Of a stretch of DNA of 41,803 nucleotides, positions 1 through 8,236 are shown piece by piece. The notes beneath the pieces were generated by a model. That model saw only the letters and a list, made by a program, of their open reading frames with translations. It was not told the origin of the DNA and did no database searches. Source of the stretch: a bacterium UBP8_UBA6595 (lineage in GTDB: Bacteria > Margulisbacteria > Marinamargulisbacteria > UBA6595); contig DJIL01000046.1 in NCBI GenBank assembly GCA_002433595.1, forward strand, positions 1 to 41,803, in the 5' to 3' direction. The position numbers were made by a program, and so were the translations under genes. The first letter of the stretch is position 1, and every line of letters starts with the position of its first letter.

Positions 1-100
1 AAAACAGCTCGCTAAATACTAAAAGGTACTCGCTAACCCGGCATTTTGTCAAAACACCGTTGCTAATCGCAAGGCCCCAATCATGATAAACTAAACAACT
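1..100. other. Left-edge intergenic region with a direct repeat
   Basis: No coding frame is visible here. The 8-mer CTCGCTAA occurs at 8-15 and again at 29-36, 21 bp apart (two helical turns), which would suit an operator but is unproven. For the downstream gene, TTGCTA (60-65) lies 18 bp before TGATAA (84-89), and TAAACT (87-92) lies 8 bp before the ATG at 101. On the minus strand a TTGACA (52-47) could serve a gene left of the window. Confidence 0.35.
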
Positions 101-1189
101 ATGGCACAGCTACTCATTTGCACCAACTCGCCCGGGGAATTGGATACCTGGGTCACGCCCATCGTTCGAACCTTTCATGCTGAATACCCCAACGGGAGCG
201 TTTGTATTTTTATCACCCCCTGCCAGTACGCCAGCGGCAGTGAAACCCGTTTAGCCACAGCCATTCCGCACGTAACCCAAGTCTACAGCCCCAAAGAAAC
301 CCTGCGCTATTTGCTCGCTCGCCCCTGGCGATACCCTACCCGTTCCAATACCCGCGTGCTGTCCCTGGGTGGTGACCCCCTATATGCCCGATTGCTTGCC
401 TGGAAACACCGCTGTCCCGCTGGTATTTACACCCATCGAAACATCCAGTCCCTGGCCGGATTCGCCCATTGCTTTTCCAGCCCCCATGATGACGGCCTGA
501 TGGCCGAGTCTGTGAGCGGGCCTATCCCCGATCCCCCCATACCCGTACCCGCCAATTATTTACTTGTTCTGTGCGGGTCCCGCCCCCAACATTTTTTTAA
601 CCTATTACCGTTTATGCTGTCCGTGATTCAAGAACTAAAACGCACCATCCCAACAATTCCGGTCGTTTTGGGGGTATCCCCATTTATTGATCCAAACGAC
701 TGGAAACAGTGTCAAGCCACCCACGACTGCTCCGGCATTCACTGCATTCACACCCCATCCATGACCCCCTACATTGCCAATGCAAAGCTGATTGTAAGCA
801 TACCCGGAACCAACAATGCCCAAATGGCGTATCTAAAAAAACCCGCCCTGGTTTTATTGCCCACCAACAAGCCCCGCGCCCTTATTTTAGATGGGCTCGC
901 TGGATTAATTGGAAAGCTCCCCATTTTGGGAACGGCTATTGTACGATTGGCCATTGCCCATACGCTTAAGACCACCCCGTTTTTCTCATTACCTAATCGA
1001 TGGCTCGGTCACGCCATTTACCCCGAATACGTGGGTCACCTTCACGTGAATCAAGTGGCGAATGCTACCGCAACACTATGGAACACGTGTAGTCAACACA
1101 CCCATATCCAATCCAGCCTATCAAAACTGACAAAAAAATACACATCAGAAACTATATTACGTCTTCTATTTGAAGGCGAGTCCTCATAG
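101..1189 (+). CDS. LpxB-like glycosyltransferase (lipid-A-disaccharide synthase related)
   Basis: A 362-residue protein resembling the LpxB-like proteins of diderm non-proteobacterial lineages; genuine LpxB joins UDP-diacylglucosamine to lipid X at the inner membrane. The N-terminus has a donor-fold start with SPGELDTWVTPIVR near residues 10-23, followed by YASGSE, as in this LpxB-like group. The C-terminal half carries the SIPGTNNAQMAYLKKPALVL stretch near 232-251, matching the GT-B region where LpxB has its SGT...E...KP nucleotide-sugar motif, although the usual Glu is replaced by Gln/Met here. Length fits the family (about 380). Start is ATG at 101 with no Shine-Dalgarno and a -10-like box 8 bases away. 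It precedes fliH by 26 bp. The family call is good; the true substrate is unknown, and no other lpx genes are present to support lipid A synthesis. Confidence 0.7.
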   Translation: MAQLLICTNSPGELDTWVTPIVRTFHAEYPNGSVCIFITPCQYASGSETRLATAIPHVTQVYSPKETLRYLLARPWRYPTRSNTRVLSLGGDPLYARLLAWKHRCPAGIYTHRNIQSLAGFAHCFSSPHDDGLMAESVSGPIPDPPIPVPANYLLVLCGSRPQHFFNLLPFMLSVIQELKRTIPTIPVVLGVSPFIDPNDWKQCQATHDCSGIHCIHTPSMTPYIANAKLIVSIPGTNNAQMAYLKKPALVLLPTNKPRALILDGLAGLIGKLPILGTAIVRLAIAHTLKTTPFFSLPNRWLGHAIYPEYVGHLHVNQVANATATLWNTCSQHTHIQSSLSKLTKKYTSETILRLLFEGESS

Positions 1190-1191
1190 TA

Positions 1192-1200
1192 TGGTATAAT
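1192..1200 (+). promoter_or_regulatory. Extended -10 promoter for fliHIJ
   Basis: TGGTATAAT is a perfect extended -10 (TGn plus TATAAT at 1195-1200), 15 bases before the fliH ATG. No good -35 is seen, as is usual for extended -10 promoters. It begins just after the stop of the preceding gene, so fliHIJ can be transcribed independently; the predicted leader is only about 8 bases. Confidence 0.6.
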
Positions 1201-1215
1201 CATAAACCAACAGTC

Positions 1216-2019
1216 ATGACAGTTATAAAAAAAGAGGATTGGAAAAACAGTGGGCGTTCTGTAAAAAATTATCCCCCTCAAAATTCGGGGGCAGACTCTC
1301 CCGATGATTCAATTCGTATGTCCAATCCACCGAATAAACGCCAAGCTCTTACTCAAACCAATCCGACTGAATCCGATGCTGTAGACACTCTCGCAGCGGC
1401 TATCGCATCCCATGAAGCCGACCGTAAAGCGTTTGAAGCTGAATTAGTTGAACTTAAAAAAGAGACCCTCGATGCGGCCTATATATCCGGTTTTGAAACA
1501 GGAAAAACCGAAGGGTTTCAAGCTGGTTCTACCGAAGCGTTAACCCACTATCAAGCCGATTCTGCCGCATTACTAGCCGCAATTAATACCCTGTCTAGTG
1601 AAAAAACAAATCTGGTGGAAAATGCCCAAGCCGACCTAATCGCACTAGCCAGCAAAATTGCTCGACGACTTTTAGCCTGCGAGTTAACCTTAAACCCCGC
1701 AGTCATTACGCATATTGTATCGGAAGCATTAGCTAAAATTACGGACAAAAGCACCGTTATCATCCGCGTACATCCCGACAACCTACCCCCCTTGCAGGCC
1801 GATCAAGCAACGCTAAAAGAATTAATGCCTGATATTCAAACCCTTCAATTGGATAGCGACCCTACTATTGAACCCGGTGGATGTATGATTGAAACAAGTC
1901 TCGGTTACATTGATGCCACCGTGGCAACTAAATTAAAAAGCCTATCATTGGCTATACAAACAGTGGACCGTCCCCCAACGGACGCCCCTGACTCTGACTC
2001 TGACTCTGAAGCATTGTGA
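1216..2019 (+). CDS. fliH: Flagellar assembly protein FliH
   Basis: A 267-residue FliH/YscL-family protein. FliH binds and restrains the export ATPase FliI and links it to the flagellar export gate. The central part (about residues 55-140) is Glu/Ala/Gln-rich and likely coiled coil; it contains GFETGKTEGFQAGSTEA, resembling the glycine-repeat segment of FliH. The C-terminal domain (about 140-245) has the family pattern ASKIARRLLACELTLNP...VHP.N and ends with a GGCMIET segment typical of the FliH/V-ATPase E-subunit fold. The tail is an acidic DSDSDSE run coded by a hexamer repeat. The ATG at 1216 follows an extended -10; a later ATG at 1318 would shorten it by 34 residues. Its TGA overlaps the fliI GTG start in GTGA, implying translational coupling. 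Confidence 0.85.
   Translation: MTVIKKEDWKNSGRSVKNYPPQNSGADSPDDSIRMSNPPNKRQALTQTNPTESDAVDTLAAAIASHEADRKAFEAELVELKKETLDAAYISGFETGKTEGFQAGSTEALTHYQADSAALLAAINTLSSEKTNLVENAQADLIALASKIARRLLACELTLNPAVITHIVSEALAKITDKSTVIIRVHPDNLPPLQADQATLKELMPDIQTLQLDSDPTIEPGGCMIETSLGYIDATVATKLKSLSLAIQTVDRPPTDAPDSDSDSEAL
1990..2007 (+). repeat. Hexamer tandem repeat (GACTCT x3) in fliH
   Basis: Three perfect copies of GACTCT encode Asp-Ser three times at the extreme C-terminus of FliH, ending 8 bases before the fliI start. The six-base unit keeps frame if copy number changes, so it would alter only the length of the acidic tail. Confidence 0.85.
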
Positions 2020-3323
2020 GTATTTTGGGCGCTGATCGCTACTATGCAGCCATTGAGCAGGCACAACTGATTCAAGTGATTGGCAAAGTGCTCAAAGTTG
2101 TTGGCTTGGTAATTGAAGCCCAAGTTCAAGGGGTTAGTATTGGCGAACTGTGTGCCATTGACCATCCATCCGATGGCTCTTTATTGGCCGAAGTCGTCGG
2201 TTTTAGAGAAAAACAGGTCTTGCTTATGCCATTGACCACCACTAAGGGGATTCGTCCCGGAGCCCGCATCTTTGCTACTGGAACCCCCATTCAGGCCGGT
2301 GTTGGCCCCGCATTACTGGGCCGAGTATTGGATGGATTGGGAAACCCCATTGATGCTAAAGGGCCTTTAGACGTTGATGGGTATTACCCCATTGATCAAG
2401 ATCCCCCCAATCCACTTGATCGCCCCCGAATTACCGACCGGATGGCTATGGGCGTTCGCGCGATTGATGGACTGCTAACCGTTGGCAAAGGCCAACGCAT
2501 CGGCATATTTTCAGGGTCTGGCGTTGGAAAAAGCACCCTAATGGGCATGCTTGCTCGAAATTGCGAATCGGATATCAATGTTATTGCCCTCATTGGCGAA
2601 CGTGGGCGAGAGGTTAAAGATTTTATTGAAGAGTCTTTGGGGGACGAGGGTCTTAAGCGATCCGTCGTTATTGCTGCCACCTCCGATCAAGCGCCACTAA
2701 TTCGTCTCAAAGGCGCACTCCTGGGCACTAGTATTGCTGAATATTTTCGAGATCAAGGCAAGAATGTGCTGTTTATGATGGATTCTGTCACACGATTTGC
2801 CATGGCCCAACGTGAAATTGGTCTAGCCACCGGGGAGCCGCCCACAACCAAGGGCTACACCCCATCCGTGTTTGCCATGCTACCAAGGCTCATGGAGCGT
2901 GCCGGCATGGCAAAAACCGGGTCTATTACCGGCATTTATACCGTATTGGTTGAAGGCGATGACACCGATGAACCCATTGCGGATTCGGCTCGGAGTATTC
3001 TGGATGGGCATATTGTTTTAAGCCGCGCTATTGCGGCCAAAAATCATTACCCCTGTATTGACATTAACATGTCTATTAGCCGACTGTTCAGCAATCTGTC
3101 CGACCAAAACCACGCGGCATTAGCCGGTAAGTTGCGTGAGATTTTAGCGCAGTACAATGAAGCTGAGGATTTAATTAATATTGGGGCTTACGTCAATGGG
3201 AGCAACCCTAAAATTGATGAGGCGATTGATAAAATTGAACGCATTAATCAATTTCTAAAACAAGGCACCCAAGAATCAATTGCTTTTGAAGACACCCTTC
3301 AGCAATTGCGTGCGATTGTATGA
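2016..3323 (+). CDS. fliI: Flagellum-specific export ATPase FliI
   Basis: A 435-residue F1-beta-like ATPase that energises unfolding and export of flagellar subunits at the base of the flagellum. Walker A GSGVGKST lies at about 167-174, the catalytic-Glu segment GERGREV at 194-200, and Walker B VLFMMD at 251-256. The TKGYTPSVF and RSILDGHIVLSR stretches are typical of FliI/YscN. Length matches the family (about 440). The GTG start at 2016 overlaps the fliH stop; the N-terminal domain from about residue 20 matches family starts. The stop overlaps fliJ in ATGA. Flagellar rather than virulence-type assignment rests on the fliH-fliI-fliJ order and the absence of injectisome genes nearby. Confidence 0.95.
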   Translation: MSILGADRYYAAIEQAQLIQVIGKVLKVVGLVIEAQVQGVSIGELCAIDHPSDGSLLAEVVGFREKQVLLMPLTTTKGIRPGARIFATGTPIQAGVGPALLGRVLDGLGNPIDAKGPLDVDGYYPIDQDPPNPLDRPRITDRMAMGVRAIDGLLTVGKGQRIGIFSGSGVGKSTLMGMLARNCESDINVIALIGERGREVKDFIEESLGDEGLKRSVVIAATSDQAPLIRLKGALLGTSIAEYFRDQGKNVLFMMDSVTRFAMAQREIGLATGEPPTTKGYTPSVFAMLPRLMERAGMAKTGSITGIYTVLVEGDDTDEPIADSARSILDGHIVLSRAIAAKNHYPCIDINMSISRLFSNLSDQNHAALAGKLREILAQYNEAEDLINIGAYVNGSNPKIDEAIDKIERINQFLKQGTQESIAFEDTLQQLRAIV

Positions 3324-3802
3324 GCCAATCTGGAAAAAAAAAACGCTTTCATTATCGACTTGAATCCGTTCTAACTGCACGAGAAACAAAAAAGAAGCAT
3401 CAACAAGCCGCCTTATCCAATGCTCAGCGGATTCAAGCCGAAGCGCAGCGAAAAGAAACTGAAGCCAAAGCGTATCAAGCAGAAAAATACGCCGAATTAC
3501 GCACAGAACTAGACGCTGGGGCTACCGTTGATTTCAGCTCTTTAATTTTAAGAAAAGCGCACTTAGAACGTTTAGAAAAAATCGTGAATGAACACGTAGA
3601 AAAACGGAAAAATGCCGATACGGTTGTCTTGTCCGAGCAAGAAAAACTAGTCGCCTGCACACAGGCTGAAAAAATTATCCAAAAAGACAAAGACAATCGG
3701 CGAAAATTATGGAAACGTGCCGTTCAACGAGAGGAAATGAAAACCATTGACGAAATTGCATCGGGTCAGTTTTTAAGAAAAAAAATTGACCGGGAATCTT
3801 GA
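3320..3802 (+). CDS. fliJ: Flagellar export chaperone FliJ
   Basis: A 160-residue, highly charged, almost wholly helical protein with the FliJ length and position. FliJ is the stalk-like coiled coil that inserts into the FliI hexamer and helps recycle chaperones. It opens with KKKRFHYRLESVLTARETKK, the classic FliJ start (F.YRLE.VL..R), then continues as Lys/Glu/Gln/Ala-rich heptads to the end. It starts in the ATGA overlap with fliI and is the last gene of this flagellar run; the -35 of the next promoter lies across its stop codon. Confidence 0.85.
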   Translation: MSQSGKKKRFHYRLESVLTARETKKKHQQAALSNAQRIQAEAQRKETEAKAYQAEKYAELRTELDAGATVDFSSLILRKAHLERLEKIVNEHVEKRKNADTVVLSEQEKLVACTQAEKIIQKDKDNRRKLWKRAVQREEMKTIDEIASGQFLRKKIDRES

Positions 3803-3827
3803 CAAACTAGGTGTAAAATGCTAAAAT
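3799..3827 (+). promoter_or_regulatory. Sigma70-type promoter overlapping the fliJ stop
   Basis: TTGACA (3799-3804), a 17-base spacer and TAAAAT (3822-3827) make the best consensus promoter in the window. The -35 overlaps the fliJ TGA (3800-3802). It would start RNA near 3834 and drive the unknown membrane protein, the dihydroorotate dehydrogenase-like gene and mltG with an AT-rich leader of about 59 bases. Confidence 0.7.
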
Positions 3828-3892
3828 TTCACTATAAAGTTAGAGTAAACAAGTAAATAATCACACGAATATTAAATAAGAAATTAAAAAAA

Positions 3893-3928
3893 ATGAGTGG
3901 TAAAAAAGAAATGAGTGGTAAAAAAGAA
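3893..3928 (+). repeat. 18-bp perfect tandem duplication including the start codon
   Basis: The unit ATGAGTGGTAAAAAAGAA occurs at 3893-3910 and again at 3911-3928 without a mismatch, encoding MSGKKE twice. Each copy supplies an ATG in the same frame, so deletion of one copy would leave an intact gene. Confidence 0.95.
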
Positions 3929-4465
3929 AAAAATAGTAAAGCCCCAAGCCCATCCATGAAGACTTCCTGGTCATACCCTCTGATTCTGTCCGCACTTGTG
4001 GCCCTTGTATTTGGGGTTGCTTTCCCGCTCTATTGGTGGGTAGCCATCGGGTTTGGCGTCTGTTCTGGACTTCTCCTCCAAACTAGTCGTGCGAGTCACT
4101 ATGCACGGGTACGTCGTGAAACAACGTTAGCCTCTATTGAAAAAAATCTGGCACACATTCAAACAGCATTAAAAAAGACACGGCCCTTGCCCTCGACCGA
4201 TACGCCCTGCATTATCGTTCAAGAAATTAACAACCAAAAACCTGACAATGAACGCAGTTACTTTGTATTGACTGATACAGTATCCGATGTGGACTGGTTC
4301 AATCTAATGGCGACTACGGATCAACTCAAAAACGCTGACCGAATTCAAGCCATTTTTCCCAGTCAACCCAATTTGCTATCCAATCGCCGTCACTCGCATT
4401 TTATATCCCCTAACCATACGGATAAACCCTTCTATTTTCCTTCACAACTTATTAGCTTTAATTAA
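3893..4465 (+). CDS. Unknown small membrane protein
   Basis: A 190-residue protein I do not recognise. The first 25 residues are Lys/Ser-rich (MSGKKE repeated twice), followed by a hydrophobic hairpin of two likely membrane segments (about residues 28-48 and 50-66, with PLYWW between them). A charged, probably helical stretch (about 68-105) and a soluble tail follow. Both ends are probably cytoplasmic. It begins the transcription unit after fliHIJ, and its TAA shares a base with the next ATG (TAATG). There is no Shine-Dalgarno before the start. An 18-bp duplication provides two in-frame ATGs (3893 and 3911), so either could be used. Association with the flagellum or envelope is only positional. 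Confidence 0.6.
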   Translation: MSGKKEMSGKKEKNSKAPSPSMKTSWSYPLILSALVALVFGVAFPLYWWVAIGFGVCSGLLLQTSRASHYARVRRETTLASIEKNLAHIQTALKKTRPLPSTDTPCIIVQEINNQKPDNERSYFVLTDTVSDVDWFNLMATTDQLKNADRIQAIFPSQPNLLSNRRHSHFISPNHTDKPFYFPSQLISFN

Positions 4466-5499
4466 TGAGAGTCCCTATATTTAGCGGCCTGTACCGTGCA
4501 ACACGATGGGCCATTACAGCCATCGTTTATGGTTATCAACGAATCCGTGGAAAGCGCTACGATTTAGAAACAGCCATTCATATTGGGGATGCGCTACTGG
4601 CTCAGTGCCACACATGGCCGTTATTTCAACACCCTACCCCCGCACGCGCATCTAGGGTGGTCTGTGGGTTAACGTTCCCCAGCCCCGTCACTATTGCAGC
4701 CTTTAAAGCCGACATCCCCAGCTTAAACTTTTGGCTTGCCCTAGGCGCCGGCGGTGTTTGCGTTAAGACCCTGAGATTGACTCCCACAGCTGGAAATCCA
4801 CGGCCACGCATCGCTGAAATCTCCATGCAAAATAGCCGATGCCTCATTAATGCATTGGGACTTCCCAATGCCGGCATCGATGCCCAATTAGCCACCCTAC
4901 TAAACAGTCCGATTCTGGTGCCTGAGCGACCCATTGGTTTGAGCCTATACGGTGAGTCTATCGCCGATTATGAAACGCTAACACGTCGAATTCTTGCCGC
5001 TAGCCTTCCGGTACCGCACTACATTGAACTCAACAGTAGTTGCCCCAACCTTGGCCATGACACCAATGACAGTAACACCAATTTAGTGGCGATTGTGCGG
5101 TCAGTTCGAGCCCTAACATCCGTCCCCATTAGTATTAAGCTATCCCCCATGTGGGCAGACGAAACCCTGGATACTCTAATTACTGAATTGATTAATTGCC
5201 CCGACATCATTCTAAATAGTGGCAACAGCCATTACCACACACTGGATGCCTTGGGGCTTCATGCTGACACATTATCTATGCCGGGCGGGGGGCTTACCGG
5301 CACCCCTATATTTAACGCTACGCTACGCCGGGTTCAGATGCTTCGAAGCTACAATCGGCCAATTATTGCAACCGGTGGTATTTCAACACCTCAGCATGTT
5401 TCAGCGGTCTTGGCTGCTGGCGCATCATTAGTCGGTATTGCCACCGGCGTTGTTGTTGATCCCTACTGCATTGTGCGCATTAATCAACACTATGCGTAA
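4465..5499 (+). CDS. pyrD: Dihydroorotate dehydrogenase-family flavoprotein
   Basis: A 344-residue FMN-dependent TIM-barrel enzyme; the family oxidises dihydroorotate to orotate in pyrimidine synthesis. Seen: VCVKT near 98-102, TPTAGNPRPR near 106-115, LINALGLPNAG near 128-137, ELNSSCPN near 188-195, KLSP near 225, and ATGGIST near 306 for FMN phosphate. The catalytic base position is Cys193, as in class 1 enzymes; class 2 enzymes have Ser. The protein nevertheless carries about 60 extra N-terminal residues with a short hydrophobic helix (about 13-24), resembling the membrane-binding extension of class 2. No pyrK partner or other pyr gene is adjacent. It could be a paralogue with another substrate, so the symbol is tentative. 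The start ATG shares a base with the preceding stop. Confidence 0.75.
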   Translation: MRVPIFSGLYRATRWAITAIVYGYQRIRGKRYDLETAIHIGDALLAQCHTWPLFQHPTPARASRVVCGLTFPSPVTIAAFKADIPSLNFWLALGAGGVCVKTLRLTPTAGNPRPRIAEISMQNSRCLINALGLPNAGIDAQLATLLNSPILVPERPIGLSLYGESIADYETLTRRILAASLPVPHYIELNSSCPNLGHDTNDSNTNLVAIVRSVRALTSVPISIKLSPMWADETLDTLITELINCPDIILNSGNSHYHTLDALGLHADTLSMPGGGLTGTPIFNATLRRVQMLRSYNRPIIATGGISTPQHVSAVLAAGASLVGIATGVVVDPYCIVRINQHYA

Positions 5500-6469
5500 C
5501 ACCATGGGTTGGATCAGCCTTGCCTTTTGTGTAGGCCTCACCATTTGGGCCGGACTGTGGTTATACCCATGGCCCAATCCAGAAACACGCCTGACCATTG
5601 CCCCCGGAACACCCGCTATTCACGTGGCGCAGACATTGAAATCAACCGGAATTATTCGATCTACAACACTATTCAAAATCATTACAACTATTGCTGGCAA
5701 CCCTATTAAGCCTGGGCCTTATCGTATTCCTGAGTCGGTATCTTGGATGAAATTGTTCGCCATTCTTAAGCAACCCCCCACTGTGAGTTTTACGATTATT
5801 CCGGGCATGGCCCTGCCAGAAATTGCACACTCACTGGCGCGTGTGGACCCTCGAGATCCTCAAAAATTTATTGACTATGTTCGGCATCACGCCAAATCAG
5901 ATCTACTCCAAGACTTTCCTGTATTGCAGCAGACCCCCTCAAACAATTTAGAAGGGTACCTATTTCCAGAAACCTATTTTATTGAGCCGGGTATGACCAA
6001 TGCGCAATTAACGCGTCTATTTATTGAGCAGTTACACGAACAACTGGGGGCGCAGCTCCCACACATACCGCCCAATTTTCATGCCGTACTAACACTGGCA
6101 TCTCTCATTGAAAAAGAAAGCCAAAACCCCGATGAGTTCAGAAAAGTCTCCGCTGTATTTCACAACCGTCTCGCGCGCAACCAACGCCTAGAGTCCTGCC
6201 CCACTGTTGCCTATGCGCTTGGTAATTATCGAAAAAAAACACTGACTTTTGAGGATCTGACCGTACAGTCTCCCTACAACACTTACCGAGTATTTGGATT
6301 GCCCCCCACCCCAATTGCGGCGGTTAGTGCACGCGCGTTTCATGCGGCTGTACACCCTGAAGCCAATTTTCCGTTTTATTATTTTGTTTCAGACGGAACC
6401 GGCAACCATGTGTTTTCAAAAACATACTCGGATCACTTACACCATCAAAAGCAATTATTGCAACAATAA
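5492..6469 (+). CDS. mltG: Endolytic murein transglycosylase MltG
   Basis: A 325-residue YceG/MltG-family enzyme that cleaves nascent glycan strands at the outer face of the inner membrane and helps end peptidoglycan polymerisation. It has one N-terminal membrane segment (about residues 6-24), a LysM-like part (about 35-95), and the catalytic domain with SLIEKES at 204-210, where Glu207 aligns with the catalytic Glu of E. coli MltG. NRL, PTVAYALG and SPYNTY are also conserved. I chose ATG 5492, which overlaps the preceding stop in ATGCGTAA, because the upstream extension in this frame lies inside the previous gene; ATG 5504 is an alternative. Its last 15 bases overlap the end of the convergent gene. 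Confidence 0.9.
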   Translation: MRNTMGWISLAFCVGLTIWAGLWLYPWPNPETRLTIAPGTPAIHVAQTLKSTGIIRSTTLFKIITTIAGNPIKPGPYRIPESVSWMKLFAILKQPPTVSFTIIPGMALPEIAHSLARVDPRDPQKFIDYVRHHAKSDLLQDFPVLQQTPSNNLEGYLFPETYFIEPGMTNAQLTRLFIEQLHEQLGAQLPHIPPNFHAVLTLASLIEKESQNPDEFRKVSAVFHNRLARNQRLESCPTVAYALGNYRKKTLTFEDLTVQSPYNTYRVFGLPPTPIAAVSARAFHAAVHPEANFPFYYFVSDGTGNHVFSKTYSDHLHHQKQLLQQ

Positions 6470-8200
6470 ATCTTGCTCATCACGCCAAGATTTATAGTTC
6501 CGAACCCATTTCGCAGCCTTTATTGCCTGTTGATCTCGTCGTCGCTCATTGTATGTAGCATTGGCACGCGATTGCGCTACTTGGTGGTTTAAAAACAATT
6601 GCTGGTCTGATTTAAATTGTTCGGTATGCGTCTCTGATCGATAAAAATACCCTTGATCCGAAAATATTTGACTCCCATTTAAATTAAAAATACCGGTATC
6701 CTCGGTCTGCCAACCCGCAGATTCAATCGTGTAGAGCGCTTGATAGTCGTTAAAATTTACCGACTCTGTGGGCTCGGATCGCTCAGCCAACTGTACGGCT
6801 CGATAGAGTGTTGCCACTGGAAAAGCTGTCACCCATTGCTGATACGAAACCCCGGCATCGGATGGCTGATTCGCAGTGCTCAATGACTGAATTGACGCTT
6901 GTGACTGGTTATAAAAATCGGATGCCGTCATTGTGCTATCGCCCGTTTGATTTAAATAGCGAACCGCCCCCCCCATGATACGCTGTATCCACGACTGCAT
7001 TGGCGACCATGACTGAATACGGCGTTCCACACTGTTTCGCTGAAGTGATGGCAACTCTGTATCTGAAATTGAATCCCCAGCGACCCAGTTCGAATTCTCA
7101 TACACACCATACTGCCAATCAAAACTATCCCCTGTTTGCGATACTCCCAGCCATTGGTTATCCGAGTCTGGCGCGTTAAAGACCCACGTGCGTACGTTTC
7201 CATCGGAACCACGAACCACCGCATGCTGCCGATACATCGTAGGATTCAAGCCAACTTGAATGGACAAATCATGAATCATAGCGCCTAAGGGATCGGTATC
7301 AATCGCGCCCACTAATTGATTGGAAAACACCGATCGGTCTTCAGGCCTAAACGTTGATAAAATTGTGTGGCGAGTCGTCGTCACATCTTGATCATGGGTG
7401 CCCCATTGATCAAATGATTGGTTTGCCCAGCCAAATAAATTGCGGCGCCCCTGCAAAAATAAATGCTGACTGGTTGATAATAGCACTGCCAACCCATAGA
7501 GTTCTGCATCCGAAAAGCCATCACCGTCTCCGTTAGCCATTGACTGTGCATGCGCCATACTTTCGGCTTCTGTAATGGTTAACAAATTAGTGACAGCGGC
7601 ATGCGCCTGAGTACTGGGGCCAATTGACGCTAACAAGTCTTGCACAATGGGGTCTGAAATACGCCCCTCTGAAAATTGAGCCAGTAAGTCCCCCATCGAC
7701 GCCCGATGGATTTGATTCGCATACATACCATCAACACTCGGTCGACCCAGCAACGACCAAATAAGTTGACCAACCCCATAGTGAGCATCGTGTGTATCAA
7801 TACTGCCATCGTTATTCAAATCCCCACGATACACCGATGGATTCAGCGATTCATCCAACAACCCCAACTTGTTGGCTGTCGTTTGATGGCTCGACCAGTA
7901 ATACTCTGCATCGCGCGCCTCTAACTGGTTGCGCTCAATATATTTCTCCGTTGTTGACAAACTTTTGAAATATTGGGCCTCATCGTTTGACCGATCAAAA
8001 AACTTATTCAGCATACCTAAAAATAGTCGCGTATGCTTAAAGCTTCCGTATTGCTCCGTATGTTGCCAAGATCGTGTATAGTATCGGTCCGACAAGTCTT
8101 TTGGCAATTTTGGTTGTTTATTATAAAAAGCGTGACCATAAACACTAATATCGCTTTGCGGATTGTATGGAAAAAATGATTTATCAAAATATGTTGCCAC
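6455..8200 (-). CDS. Unknown protein with two calcium-binding-type loops
   Basis: A 581-residue protein of unknown function. Two Asp-rich loops are visible: DLNNDGSIDTHD (residues 127-138), a good dockerin/EF-hand-type loop, and NGDGDGFSDAEL (223-234), resembling EF-hand or thrombospondin type-3 repeats. The rest is rich in Ser, Gln, Asn, Asp, Trp and Tyr, with a Lys/Arg/Glu-rich helical C-terminus (about 530-581). There is no signal peptide, membrane segment or Cys-based signal, so it is cytoplasmic or leaves by a pathway not using a cleavable signal. The start is GTG at 8200, preceded by a G9 run acting as a probable ribosome-binding site; the next Met is residue 63. Divergent to another unknown gene; its 3' end overlaps mltG. 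Flagellar-type export is a speculative option only. Confidence 0.7.
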   Translation of the reverse strand: MATYFDKSFFPYNPQSDISVYGHAFYNKQPKLPKDLSDRYYTRSWQHTEQYGSFKHTRLFLGMLNKFFDRSNDEAQYFKSLSTTEKYIERNQLEARDAEYYWSSHQTTANKLGLLDESLNPSVYRGDLNNDGSIDTHDAHYGVGQLIWSLLGRPSVDGMYANQIHRASMGDLLAQFSEGRISDPIVQDLLASIGPSTQAHAAVTNLLTITEAESMAHAQSMANGDGDGFSDAELYGLAVLLSTSQHLFLQGRRNLFGWANQSFDQWGTHDQDVTTTRHTILSTFRPEDRSVFSNQLVGAIDTDPLGAMIHDLSIQVGLNPTMYRQHAVVRGSDGNVRTWVFNAPDSDNQWLGVSQTGDSFDWQYGVYENSNWVAGDSISDTELPSLQRNSVERRIQSWSPMQSWIQRIMGGAVRYLNQTGDSTMTASDFYNQSQASIQSLSTANQPSDAGVSYQQWVTAFPVATLYRAVQLAERSEPTESVNFNDYQALYTIESAGWQTEDTGIFNLNGSQIFSDQGYFYRSETHTEQFKSDQQLFLNHQVAQSRANATYNERRRDQQAIKAAKWVRNYKSWRDEQDLLLQ

Positions 8201-8204
8201 AAAA

Positions 8205-8213
8205 CCCCCCCCC
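8205..8213 (-). repeat. G9 homopolymer in the ribosome-binding region
   Basis: Read on the minus strand, nine G residues preceded by AGA and followed by TTTT sit directly before the GTG start of the 581-residue protein. AGAGG at its 5' side is the best Shine-Dalgarno match, 11 bases from GTG; every G in the tract can also pair with a C-rich anti-Shine-Dalgarno. It is the longest G/C run I saw here and the only long one outside a coding region. Confidence 0.85.
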
Positions 8214-8236
8214 TCTGAACACCCTTATTACACGCC

